A stretch of 64,000 bases of DNA from Pseudomonas nitroreducens (lineage in GTDB: Bacteria; Pseudomonadota; Gammaproteobacteria; Pseudomonadales; Pseudomonadaceae), in assembly GCF_014204515.1 (NCBI RefSeq), contig NZ_JACHLI010000003.1, forward strand, positions 287,691 through 351,690, written 5' to 3'. The translations under genes and the position numbers were made by a program. A model generated the notes under the pieces. That model made no database searches. It had not been told where the DNA came from and worked only from the letters and a program-made list of their open reading frames with translations. Of this stretch, positions 32,628 to 40,791 are shown one piece after another; the first letter of the stretch is position 1, and each line of letters starts with the position of its first letter.

Positions 32628-35600
32628 ATGAAAAGAATGCTGATCAACGCAACTCAACCCGAAGAGTTGCGTGTAGCGCTGGTAGACGGCCAACGCCTGT
32701 TCGACCTGGACATCGAGTCCGGCGCGCGCGAACAGAAGAAGGCCAACATCTACAAAGGCCGCATCACCCGCATCGAGCCGAGCCTCGAAGCCGCATTCGT
32801 CGACTTCGGCGCCGAACGCCACGGCTTCCTCCCCCTCAAAGAAATCTCCCGCGAGTACTTCAAGAAGAACCCTGAAGGCCGCATCAACATCAAGGACGTC
32901 CTGAGCGAAGGCCAGGAAGTCATCGTCCAGGTCGAGAAAGAAGAGCGTGGCAACAAGGGCGCCGCCCTGACCACCTTCATCAGCCTCGCCGGCCGTTACC
33001 TGGTGCTCATGCCCAACAACCCGCGCGCCGGTGGCATCTCCCGCCGCATCGAGGGTGAAGAACGCAACGAACTGCGCGAAGCCCTGAACGGCCTGACCGT
33101 TCCCGGCGACATGGGCCTGATCGTCCGCACCGCGGGCCTGGGCCGCAGCTCCGAAGAGCTGCAATGGGACCTGGACTACCTGCTGCAACTGTGGGGCGCC
33201 ATCAAGGAAGCCTCCGGCGAGCGCAGCGGCCCGTTCCTGATCTACCAGGAAAGCAACGTCATCATCCGCGCCATCCGCGACTACCTGCGCCAGGACATCG
33301 GCGAAGTGCTGATCGACAGCATCGACGCCCAGGAAGAAGCGCTGAACTTCATCCGCCAGGTCATGCCGCAGTACGCGAGCAAGGTGAAGCTGTACCAGGA
33401 CAGCGTTCCGCTGTTCAACCGCTTCCAGATCGAGAGCCAGATCGAAACCGCCTTCCAGCGCGAAGTGAAACTGCCTTCGGGCGGCTCCATTGTCATCGAC
33501 CCGACCGAGGCCCTGGTGTCCATCGACATCAACTCGGCGCGCGCCACCAAGGGCGGCGACATCGAGGAAACCGCGCTGCAGACCAACCTGGAAGCGGCCG
33601 AGGAAATCGCCCGTCAGCTGCGTCTGCGTGACATCGGCGGCCTGATCGTCATCGACTTCATCGACATGACCCCGGCAAAGAACCAGCGCGCCGTGGAAGA
33701 ACGTGTCCGCGAAGCCCTGGAAGCCGACCGCGCCCGCGTACAGGTCGGCCGCATCTCGCGCTTCGGCCTGCTGGAAATGTCCCGTCAGCGCCTGCGTCCG
33801 TCCCTGGGCGAGACCAGCGGCATCGTCTGCCCGCGCTGCAACGGCCAGGGCATCATCCGTGACGTCGAATCCCTGTCGCTGGCCATCCTGCGCCTGATCG
33901 AGGAAGAAGCCCTGAAAGACCGCACCGCCGAAGTTCGTGCGCGCGTGCCGTTCCAGGTTGCCGCCTTCCTGCTCAACGAGAAGCGCAACGCCATCACCAA
34001 GATCGAGCTGCGCACCCGTGCGCGCATCTTCATCCTGCCGGACGACCACCTGGAAACCCCGCACTTCGAAGTCCAGCGCCTGCGCGACGACAACCCCGAA
34101 CTGCTGTCCGGCCACGCCAGCTACGAGATGGCCCCGGAAGAGCACGAGGAAGTCCAGCCGGTCAGCGCCACCCGCACCCTGGTTCGCCAGGAAGCCGCAG
34201 TGAAGACCGTTTCCCCGCAGACCCCTGCCCCGCAGCAGACCGCCGCTGAAGCACCGGTCGCCGTTGAAGCCACCAAGCCGATGCCCGAGCCGAGCCTGTT
34301 CCAGGGCCTGGTGAAGTCGCTGGTGGGCCTGTTCGCCGGCAGCAAGCCGGAACCGACCCCGGCTGCCGCCGAGAAGCCGGCCACCGAGCGCAGCGAAGGC
34401 CAGGGCGAGCGTCGCAACGGCCGTCAGCAGAACCGTCGCCGTGACGGTCGCGACGGCAGTCGTCGTGATGACGAGCGTAAGGAGCGTGGCCGTCGCGATG
34501 AGCGTGGCGAGCGCGCCGAGCGTCCTGCCCGCGAAGAGCGTCAGCCCCGTGAAGAGCGTGCCGAGCGCCAGCCGCGCGAAGAGCGTCAGCCCCGTGAAGA
34601 CCGCCAACCGCGCGAAGAGCGTGCCGAGCGTCAACCGCGCGAGGAACGCCAGCCGCGTGAAGAGCGCGCCGAACGTCAGCCACGCGAGGAACGCCAACCG
34701 CGTGAAGAACGCGCTGAGCGCCAGCCGCGTGAAGAGCGTCAGCCCCGTGAAGAGCGTGGCGAGCGCGCCGAGCGTCAACCGCGTGAAGAACGCCAGCCGC
34801 GCGAAGAGCGTCAGCCTCGCGGTGAGCGTGGCGAGCGCACCGAGCGTCAGCCCCGTGAAGAGCGCCAGCCGCGCGAAGACCGTCAGGCTCGCGATGCCGC
34901 CGCCCTGGAAGCCGAAGAGCTGCCGAACGAGGAGCTGCTGGATCAACAGGACGACGAAGGCTCGGACGACGAGCGTCCGCGTCGCCGTTCCCGTGGCCAG
35001 CGCCGCCGCAGCAACCGCCGTGAGCGCCAGCGTGAAGCCGGTGTGGATGGCGTAGAAGGTGCCGAAAGCGAAGTGAGCAGCGCCGAAGGCAATGCCGATC
35101 AGGCCACCTCCGACACTCCGTCGCCGGCCGCCATGGTCGCTGCCGCCGCTGCCGCAGTCGCCGTTGCCGAAGCCACCACCGAGCAGGAGCAGCCCGCTGC
35201 CCAGGCTCAGGAAGAGGCGCAGCCGCTGGAATCCGGTGTGGTTGAAGCCGTGCGCACCGAAAGCGCCCTGGAACAGACCATCGAGTTCCTCGCCAAGCCC
35301 GCCGAACAGGCTGCCGAGCCGGTAGAAGCCGCTGCCAGCGAGATCGTTGAAGTGGCTGCTGTCGAGCCGACCGTCGCCGAAGTGGAGCCCACTCCGGCCG
35401 CCGAGACCGTGATCGAAGCCGTCGCCCAACTGGTCGAAGAGCCCAAGGTCGAAGCTCCGGTAGCTGCCGAAGAAGAAGCCCCGGCTGCTGCTCCGGCTGC
35501 CGCCGAAGACGCTGCCCCGGCCGTTCCGGCCAACGCCACCGGCCGTGCCTCCAACGACCCGCGCGAGCGTCGTCGCCAGGAACGCGCTGCCCGCGAAGCC

Positions 35601-35837
35601 GCCGCTGCTGCAGCCGCTGCCCCGCAGGTCGAGCAGGCTCCGGTAGCCGAAGCCGTGGTCGAAGAGACCGCAGCCGAGGAAGCTGAAGTCGTGGTCGAGC
35701 CGGCTGCCGAAGTAACCGCCGAGACTGTCGAGATCGAAGTGGTGAACGAGACTGCAGCTGTCGAGCAGGCTGAAGGCGACAAAGCCGAGAAGACCGAGGA
35801 AGAAGAAGGCTCCGTGGTGGAAAAACACCACAGCTGA
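32628..35837 (+). CDS. rne: ribonuclease E
   Basis: A 1069-residue endonuclease, the scaffold of the RNA degradosome at the inner membrane. Start MKRMLINATQPEELRVALVD is shared with E. coli. S1 domain about 37-120, RNase H-like/DNase I fold with catalytic Asp in VSIDINSARATKGG and VIDFIDMTPAKNQRA, and Zn-link CPRCNGQG about 404-411. After about residue 560 it is disordered: an Arg/Glu repeat zone (15 QPR units) and Ala/Glu/Val-rich tail with NDPRERRRQERAAREA, like an RNA-binding segment. It lies alone on the plus strand. Confidence 0.96.
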   Translation: MKRMLINATQPEELRVALVDGQRLFDLDIESGAREQKKANIYKGRITRIEPSLEAAFVDFGAERHGFLPLKEISREYFKKNPEGRINIKDVLSEGQEVIVQVEKEERGNKGAALTTFISLAGRYLVLMPNNPRAGGISRRIEGEERNELREALNGLTVPGDMGLIVRTAGLGRSSEELQWDLDYLLQLWGAIKEASGERSGPFLIYQESNVIIRAIRDYLRQDIGEVLIDSIDAQEEALNFIRQVMPQYASKVKLYQDSVPLFNRFQIESQIETAFQREVKLPSGGSIVIDPTEALVSIDINSARATKGGDIEETALQTNLEAAEEIARQLRLRDIGGLIVIDFIDMTPAKNQRAVEERVREALEADRARVQVGRISRFGLLEMSRQRLRPSLGETSGIVCPRCNGQGIIRDVESLSLAILRLIEEEALKDRTAEVRARVPFQVAAFLLNEKRNAITKIELRTRARIFILPDDHLETPHFEVQRLRDDNPELLSGHASYEMAPEEHEEVQPVSATRTLVRQEAAVKTVSPQTPAPQQTAAEAPVAVEATKPMPEPSLFQGLVKSLVGLFAGSKPEPTPAAAEKPATERSEGQGERRNGRQQNRRRDGRDGSRRDDERKERGRRDERGERAERPAREERQPREERAERQPREERQPREDRQPREERAERQPREERQPREERAERQPREERQPREERAERQPREERQPREERGERAERQPREERQPREERQPRGERGERTERQPREERQPREDRQARDAAALEAEELPNEELLDQQDDEGSDDERPRRRSRGQRRRSNRRERQREAGVDGVEGAESEVSSAEGNADQATSDTPSPAAMVAAAAAAVAVAEATTEQEQPAAQAQEEAQPLESGVVEAVRTESALEQTIEFLAKPAEQAAEPVEAAASEIVEVAAVEPTVAEVEPTPAAETVIEAVAQLVEEPKVEAPVAAEEEAPAAAPAAAEDAAPAVPANATGRASNDPRERRRQERAAREAAAAAAAAPQVEQAPVAEAVVEETAAEEAEVVVEPAAEVTAETVEIEVVNETAAVEQAEGDKAEKTEEEEGSVVEKHHS
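34542..34888 (+). repeat. tandem repeat inside rne (Arg/Glu-rich linker)
   Basis: About 347 bases code for 15 QPR units mostly in the forms QPREER and QPREERAER (variants QPREDR, QPRGERGERTER). The DNA repeats with synonymous differences, so repeats are constrained as protein. Copy number probably varies between strains. Confidence 0.85.
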
Positions 35838-35856
35838 TCACTTCCTTGATCGGAAA

Positions 35857-35884
35857 AAGGGGATGCATCTGCATCCCCTTTTTT
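35857..35884 (+). terminator. terminator after rne
   Basis: Stem AAGGGGATGC (35857-35866) with GCATCCCCTT (35871-35880) and a T-run (35879-35884). Confidence 0.9.
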
Positions 35885-35947
35885 ATTGCCTGCGCGCCGT
35901 AGTTCAGCGCCACCCCAAGATTGGCTGCCGGCGCGATGCGGGCCTAT

Positions 35948-36081
35948 CGCGGACGGAGTCCGCTCCTGCGATAAGCCTGGCTCCTAAGAACAGACCTTAA
36001 TCTGTAGGAGCGAGCTTGCTCGCGAATGGAGTCAAAAGGCCGCGTCGGCGCTGGGCTGTTCGCGAGTAAGCTCGCTCCTAC
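35948..36081. repeat. REP cluster between rne and murB
   Basis: A single half-unit CGCGGACGGAGTCCGCTCCTG (35948-35968) is followed by a facing pair: GTAGGAGCGAGCTTGCTCGCGA (36004-36025) and TCGCGAGTAAGCTCGCTCCTAC (36060-36081). The 320 bases between rne and murB hold only these, and two terminators. Confidence 0.85.
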
Positions 36082-36116
36082 GAAAAGCCTTTTGTGTGCT
36101 GGAGCGCGGCACAAAA

Positions 36117-36139
36117 AAGGGATGCCATTGGCATCCCTT
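36117..36139 (-). terminator. terminator after murB
   Basis: Stem GGGATGCC (36119-36126) with GGCATCCC (36130-36137), 20 bases past the murB stop in the minus direction; T-rich sequence follows. Confidence 0.8.
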
Positions 36140-36157
36140 GATCGAATCGCAGCGACC

Positions 36158-37177
36158 TCAGTAGAGGTTCGGCTCCATTTCCAGCTCCACGCCGAAGCGC
36201 TGAAGGATATCGTCGCGGACGCGGATAGCCAGAGCGTGCAACTCAGCCCCCGTGGCACCGCCATAATTGACCAGCACCAGCGCCTGTTGCGCGTGCACAC
36301 CGGCGGCACCGTCGCGGAAGCCCTTCCAGCCCGCCTTGTCGATCAGCCAGCCAGCCGCCAGCTTCATCTGGCCATCGGCCTGGGGATAGGCCACCAGATC
36401 GCTGTAGCGCTCACGCAGCACATCGGCCTGCCCGGCGGACACCAGCGGATTCTTGAAGAAGCTGCCGGCATTGCCCAGCACCGCCGGGTCAGGCAGCTTC
36501 TCGCGGCGAATGGCGCAGATCACCCGCGACACATCGGCCGGCGCCGGCGCGGTCACGCCCTCCTCCGCCAGGCGCTGGCGCACTGGGCCATAGTCCAGGT
36601 GCAGTTGCGCCGTGCGGCTCAGGGCAAAGCGTACCCGCAGGATCAGCCAACGCCCCGGCTCGCGCTTGAAGCGGCTCTCGCGGTAAGCGAAGGCGCAGTC
36701 CTCCACACCGAACCCGCGCAGCTCGCCACTGTGGCGATCCAGCGCGGTCAGGCCGGCGAACACGTCCTTGATCTCGACGCCGTACGCGCCGATGTTCTGC
36801 ATGGGCGCGGCACCCACGGTGCCGGGAATCAGGCTGAGGTTTTCCAGGCCGCCCAGGCCCTGGGCCAGGGTCCAGCGTACGAAATCATCCCAGACCTCAC
36901 CGGCCTCGGCCTCCACTACCACGCGCTCACCGTCGTCGCTGAGGATACGGACGCCGCGCGAAGCCATGCGCAGCACCAGCGCGTCGATGTCGCGGGTCAG
37001 CAACAGGTTGCTGCCGCCACCGATGATCATCAGCGGCAGGCCCTTTTCCGCAGCGGCGGCAATGCCTGCGCGGACTTCGTCGTCATCCTGGGCCTGGGCG
37101 AACCAGCGTGCCGCGACTTCCACCCCGAAGGTGTTGTAGGGCTTGAGGGAGATGCGTTCTTGCAGTGGCAGCGTCAC
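36158..37177 (-). CDS. murB: UDP-N-acetylenolpyruvoylglucosamine reductase
   Basis: A 339-residue FAD enzyme for UDP-MurNAc synthesis, type I MurB. It begins LQERISLKPYNTFGVE, FAD site LMIIGGGSNLLLT, NIGAYGVEIKDVF and the catalytic Ser in GNAGSFFKNPLVS. Overlaps the upstream ptpA stop by 4 bases. End of an eight-gene minus-strand set from comEC/exbB. Confidence 0.96.
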   Translation of the reverse strand: MTLPLQERISLKPYNTFGVEVAARWFAQAQDDDEVRAGIAAAAEKGLPLMIIGGGSNLLLTRDIDALVLRMASRGVRILSDDGERVVVEAEAGEVWDDFVRWTLAQGLGGLENLSLIPGTVGAAPMQNIGAYGVEIKDVFAGLTALDRHSGELRGFGVEDCAFAYRESRFKREPGRWLILRVRFALSRTAQLHLDYGPVRQRLAEEGVTAPAPADVSRVICAIRREKLPDPAVLGNAGSFFKNPLVSAGQADVLRERYSDLVAYPQADGQMKLAAGWLIDKAGWKGFRDGAAGVHAQQALVLVNYGGATGAELHALAIRVRDDILQRFGVELEMEPNLY

Positions 37178-37638
37178 AGGCGTCCCTTCACTTCCGTCAG
37201 CAGGCCATCGCAGCCCCGTTCCACCAGGTCGAGTACCTGCTCGAAGCCATCCTCGCCGCCGTAATACGGATCAGGGACCTCGTCGACTTCCAGGTCGTAG
37301 CGGCGCAGGAACAGGTCCAGTTCCGCTTTGCCGCTACTGCCACGCAGGCTCTTCAGGTCGCGCAGGTTGGCGTGGTCCATGGCCAGGACCAGGTCATAGC
37401 GGGAGAAATCCGCCACGCTGACCTGCCGCGCCCGCAGGCTCGACAGGTCATAGCCGCGGCGCAGCGCGGCGGCGCGGGTGCGCGCGTCCGGCGCCTTGCC
37501 GATGTGCCAGTCGCCGGTGCCGGCCGAGTCGATTTCGATGCGTTCTTCCAGGCCGGCTTCACGGACCTTGTGGCGGAATACGCCCTCGGCCGTGGGCGAG
37601 CGGCAGATGTTGCCCAGGCAGACGAACAGAACCTTCAT
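37174..37638 (-). CDS. ptpA: low-molecular-weight protein-tyrosine phosphatase
   Basis: A 154-residue cytoplasmic phosphatase with active site CLGNICRSPTAEG (C-X5-R) at residue about 7-14 and the general acid Asp in EVPDPYYGGEDGF. Substrates not known; located between kdsB and murB as in PAO1. Start overlaps the kdsB stop by one base. Confidence 0.94.
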   Translation of the reverse strand: MKVLFVCLGNICRSPTAEGVFRHKVREAGLEERIEIDSAGTGDWHIGKAPDARTRAAALRRGYDLSSLRARQVSVADFSRYDLVLAMDHANLRDLKSLRGSSGKAELDLFLRRYDLEVDEVPDPYYGGEDGFEQVLDLVERGCDGLLTEVKGRL

Positions 37639-38402
37639 CAGGCCCCCAGGATGCGCCGGACGCGCTCCAGGTCTTCCGGGGTATCGACGCCGGCCTGCGG
37701 TGCTTCCAGGGCGTCAGCGACGTGGATACGCACGCCGTGCCAGAGTGCGCGCAGTTGCTCCAGGCATTCGGTGTCTTCCAGCCAGCACGGGCCCCACGCC
37801 ACGAAATCGCGCAGGAAGCGTGCACGGTAGGCGTAGATGCCGATGTGACGGCGATACGGCACGTTGGCCGGCAGCGACTCGCGATCCACCGCGAAGGCGT
37901 CGCGCGCCCAGGGCAGCGTGGCGCGGCTGAAGGTCAGGGCCAGGCCGTTCTTGTCGCTGACCACCTTGACGATGTTCGGGTTGAACAGCGCCGCCGGGTC
38001 GTGGATCTCTTCGCACAGGGTGGCGATGCCCGCTTCCGGGTGTGCCGCGAGGTTGGCAGCCACCTGGTCGATGATCGAAGGCGGCACCAGCGGCTCGTCG
38101 CCCTGCACGTTGACCACGATGGCGTCGTCGGCCAGGCCCAGCGCGTCGGCGACTTCCGCCAGGCGGTCGGTGCCGGAGTTGTGGTCGGCGCGGGTCAGCA
38201 CCACCGGGGCACCGAAGCCCTGGCAGGCATCGAAGATGCGCGCATCGTCAGTGGCGACCACCACCTGGGTGGCCGAGCTTTTGCCGGCCTGGGCCCAGAC
38301 ATGCTGGATCATCGGCTTGCCGGCGATGTCCTGCAGCGGCTTGCCGGGCAGGCGGGTGGAGGCGAAGCGAGCGGGAATGACGACGGTGTAGGCCTGGCTC
38401 AT
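37638..38402 (-). CDS. kdsB: 3-deoxy-manno-octulosonate cytidylyltransferase
   Basis: A 254-residue enzyme that activates Kdo as CMP-Kdo for lipopolysaccharide. Start MSQAYTVVIPARFASTRLPGKPL, then VNVQGDEPLVPP and HIGIYAYRARFL. 4 bases from the preceding ycaR-like gene. Confidence 0.97.
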   Translation of the reverse strand: MSQAYTVVIPARFASTRLPGKPLQDIAGKPMIQHVWAQAGKSSATQVVVATDDARIFDACQGFGAPVVLTRADHNSGTDRLAEVADALGLADDAIVVNVQGDEPLVPPSIIDQVAANLAAHPEAGIATLCEEIHDPAALFNPNIVKVVSDKNGLALTFSRATLPWARDAFAVDRESLPANVPYRRHIGIYAYRARFLRDFVAWGPCWLEDTECLEQLRALWHGVRIHVADALEAPQAGVDTPEDLERVRRILGA

Positions 38403-38406
38403 GGGA

Positions 38407-38592
38407 TTACTTGTCCAGACGTTCGTCGACGTTCAGGGTGCGCGCCTCACCTTCGAGCATCACCGGGATGCCGTCACGCACCGGGTAGGCGAGGCCGTCG
38501 GTCTTGCAGATCAGCTCGGACTTGTCGTCGGTGAGCTTGAGCGGGCCCTTGCACAGCGGACAGGCGAGGATATCGAGGAGTTTCGGGTCCAT
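38407..38592 (-). CDS. ycaR: Trm112-like small zinc protein YcaR
   Basis: A 61-residue protein. MDPKLLDILACPLCKGPLKL carries a CPLC zinc knuckle, then a second Cys at ELICKTDGLAYPVRDGIP. YcaR/Trm112-type proteins accompany kdsB and lpxK in many proteobacteria; the role is thought to be stabilising another protein. Function not shown here. Confidence 0.9.
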   Translation of the reverse strand: MDPKLLDILACPLCKGPLKLTDDKSELICKTDGLAYPVRDGIPVMLEGEARTLNVDERLDK

Positions 38593-38640
38593 GGTGCGTT
38601 CCTTGAGCTTTGAACAGAGTGAAGCAGGGACGAGGGCCGA

Positions 38641-39639
38641 TCAGCGGGCGACCAGGCGCTCGAGCTGGGCATCGAACCAGGCGACGAAGGCCGGCGAGGG
38701 CTGCGCTTCGACGGCGAGGTACCACCAGTCGGGCGCGGCAAAGGACCGGCATTTCACCGCGTCCTTCTCGGTCATGACCAGCGGCAGTTCCGGCGTGAAG
38801 CGCAGCTGCTCGGCGGTATAGGCCGCATGGTCGGGGAAGGGATGCGGAATCGGCCGCCAGTTTAGCGCCTCGAGCGTTGTGAAGAAACGCTGCGGGTTGC
38901 CGATTCCGGCCAGGGCGTGCAGCGCTTGCCCGGCGGGGAAATGCTCGACGCCGCGGCGCTCGCCGCTGGCCAGGTTGACCAGGGCAGAAGGTCGCAGGAC
39001 GAAGGAGAAGGCACCCGGCGGATCGCTGGGTGCGCCGTTGTGCAGCACGGCATCGACGTCGGCCAGTCGCTCGGCCGGCTCGCGCAGCGGCCCGGCGGGC
39101 AGGCAGCGGCCATTGCCCAGGCCGCGGGCGGCATCGATCAGCACCAGTTCCAGGTCGCGGGCCAGGCGGTAGTGTTGCAGGCCGTCATCGCAGAGGATCA
39201 GGTCCAGCGGCTCTTCGGCCAGCAGCGCGCGCACGGCGCTGGAGCGATCCGGGTCGATCATCAGCGGCACGCCGCTGCGGCGCACGATCATCAGCGGCTC
39301 ATCGCCGGCCTCTGTTGCCGACTGCTCGGCACGTACGCGCCAGGGCGTCTGCGGTGGCTTGGCGCCATAGCCACGACTGACCACGCCGACCTTCAGCCCA
39401 CGGGCGCGGCAGTGTTCGATCAGCCAGAGGATCATCGGCGTCTTGCCGGTGCCGCCGACGGTGATATTGCCGACCACGATGATCGGCACCGGCGCGCGGT
39501 AGGCCGGCCTGGCGCCGGAGAGGAAGTCCTGCCGGCGGCCCTGAGCGACGCGCCGGTAGAGCAGTTCGAGCGGCTTGAGCAGGGCCAGGGCGGGATGGCC
39601 CTTGTACCAGGCGTCGAGCAGGCGGTCGGAGAACGCCAT
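38641..39639 (-). CDS. lpxK: tetraacyldisaccharide 4'-kinase
   Basis: A 332-residue membrane-bound kinase of lipid A synthesis. Walker A in GNITVGGTGKTPM, and DDGLQHYRLARDLELVLID with the catalytic Asp. MAFSDRLLDAWYKGHP at the N-terminus forms the membrane part. Overlaps exbD by one base. Confidence 0.96.
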   Translation of the reverse strand: MAFSDRLLDAWYKGHPALALLKPLELLYRRVAQGRRQDFLSGARPAYRAPVPIIVVGNITVGGTGKTPMILWLIEHCRARGLKVGVVSRGYGAKPPQTPWRVRAEQSATEAGDEPLMIVRRSGVPLMIDPDRSSAVRALLAEEPLDLILCDDGLQHYRLARDLELVLIDAARGLGNGRCLPAGPLREPAERLADVDAVLHNGAPSDPPGAFSFVLRPSALVNLASGERRGVEHFPAGQALHALAGIGNPQRFFTTLEALNWRPIPHPFPDHAAYTAEQLRFTPELPLVMTEKDAVKCRSFAAPDWWYLAVEAQPSPAFVAWFDAQLERLVAR

Positions 39640-40088
39640 CAGGGGGTCTTCTTGTCCGCCCGGGACTCGATGGTGGTGATGCGCAGGTGGGTGAAGCCCA
39701 GCTTGCCGGCCGCATCCATCGCGGTGACCACGGACTGGTAGTCCACCTTGCCGTCGGCGGTGATCACCACCGGCAGGCTGTTGTCGCCGGCGGACTCGCG
39801 CTGCATGGCGTTCATCAGGTTTTCCAGGTCGTCGCGCGCCAGGCTCTGGCCGTTGAGCGCGTAGTGCCCTTCGAGGCTGATGGAGATTTCCAGCTGCTTG
39901 ATCTCGGTGGCTTCGGGCGGCGTGCCGCTGACCGCCTCGGGCAGTTCGACCTTGAGCTGCGAGGGCTTGGTGAACGAGGTGGCGACCACGAAGAACAGCA
40001 GCAGCACGAAGATCACATCGATCAGCGACGCCAGGTTGATGAAGACGTCCTCGCGGGCCGCTCCGCCCGCTCTGCGGCGGAATTTCAC
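39639..40088 (-). CDS. exbD: ExbD/TolR-type transport protein
   Basis: A 149-residue inner-membrane protein. One membrane helix at about 17-40 (INLASLIDVIFVLLLFFVVA) with the proton-carrying Asp in SLIDVIF. With ExbB it forms a proton-driven motor for TonB-type energy transfer. Overlaps exbB by 4 bases. Located next to lpxK as in PAO1; possibly coupled to lipid A export. Confidence 0.93.
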   Translation of the reverse strand: MKFRRRAGGAAREDVFINLASLIDVIFVLLLFFVVATSFTKPSQLKVELPEAVSGTPPEATEIKQLEISISLEGHYALNGQSLARDDLENLMNAMQRESAGDNSLPVVITADGKVDYQSVVTAMDAAGKLGFTHLRITTIESRADKKTP

Positions 40089-40720
40089 GCTTTGCCTTCC
40101 TCGACGAAGTCGACTTCGCGGTCGCCCTGGGTCACTTCCACCAGCTTGATGGCTTCCTGCTCCATGGCGATGACCAGCTCATCGACGCGGCGCAGCAGGT
40201 AGCGGTGGAAGAACACCGCCGGGATCGCCACGATCAGGCCGGCCGCGGTGGTGATCAGCGCCTTGGAGATACCGCCGGCGAGCATCGGCGCGTTGGCCAT
40301 GCCGTCGCCCATGAAGGCGCTGAAGATCTGGATCATGCCGAACACGGTACCCAGCAGGCCGAGCAGCGGGGCCATGGCGGCGATGGTGCCCAGGGCATTG
40401 AGGTAGCGCTCCAGCTCGTGGATGACGCGGGACGCGGCTTCCTCGATGCACTCCTTCATGATCTCGCGACCGTGCTTGGAGTTGGCCAGGCCGGCAGCGA
40501 GGATTTCACCCAGCGGGGAAGACGCGCGCAGGTCCTTGAGGGCCTGGCTGTTCATCTTCTTGTCCTTGATCTGCTTCCACACCTGGCCGAGCAGCTGCGG
40601 CGGGGCCACACGGCTCAGGCGCAGGGTCCACAGACGTTCGGCGACGATCGCCATGGCAGCGACGGAGCTCAGCAAGATCGGCAGCATCATCCAGCCGCCA
40701 GCTTTGACCAGTTCCCACAC
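40085..40720 (-). CDS. exbB: ExbB/TolQ/MotA-type proton channel protein
   Basis: A 211-residue protein with three membrane helices (MLPILLSSVAAMAIVAERL, AMAPLLGLLGTVFGMI, LITTAAGLIVAIPAVFFHR). The GTG start at 40720 has AGGGGA upstream and gives the family start MWELVKAGGWMM; the frame stays open to 40795. Part of the comEC side cluster. Partner of ExbD. Confidence 0.93.
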   Translation of the reverse strand: MWELVKAGGWMMLPILLSSVAAMAIVAERLWTLRLSRVAPPQLLGQVWKQIKDKKMNSQALKDLRASSPLGEILAAGLANSKHGREIMKECIEEAASRVIHELERYLNALGTIAAMAPLLGLLGTVFGMIQIFSAFMGDGMANAPMLAGGISKALITTAAGLIVAIPAVFFHRYLLRRVDELVIAMEQEAIKLVEVTQGDREVDFVEEGKA

Positions 40721-40791
40721 AGTGGTGAATCCCCTGAAAAAAAGTGGCGCCACTCTAGCACAGGGGCCGTGGCGAGCCGACCGCCCCGGTC

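Noticed and set aside
32253..35831. 1192-codon open frame antisense to rne
   Set aside because: It mirrors the codon bias and Arg/Glu/Ala repeats of rne; its translation is low-complexity Gly/Leu/Phe with no domain, and rne is clearly real.
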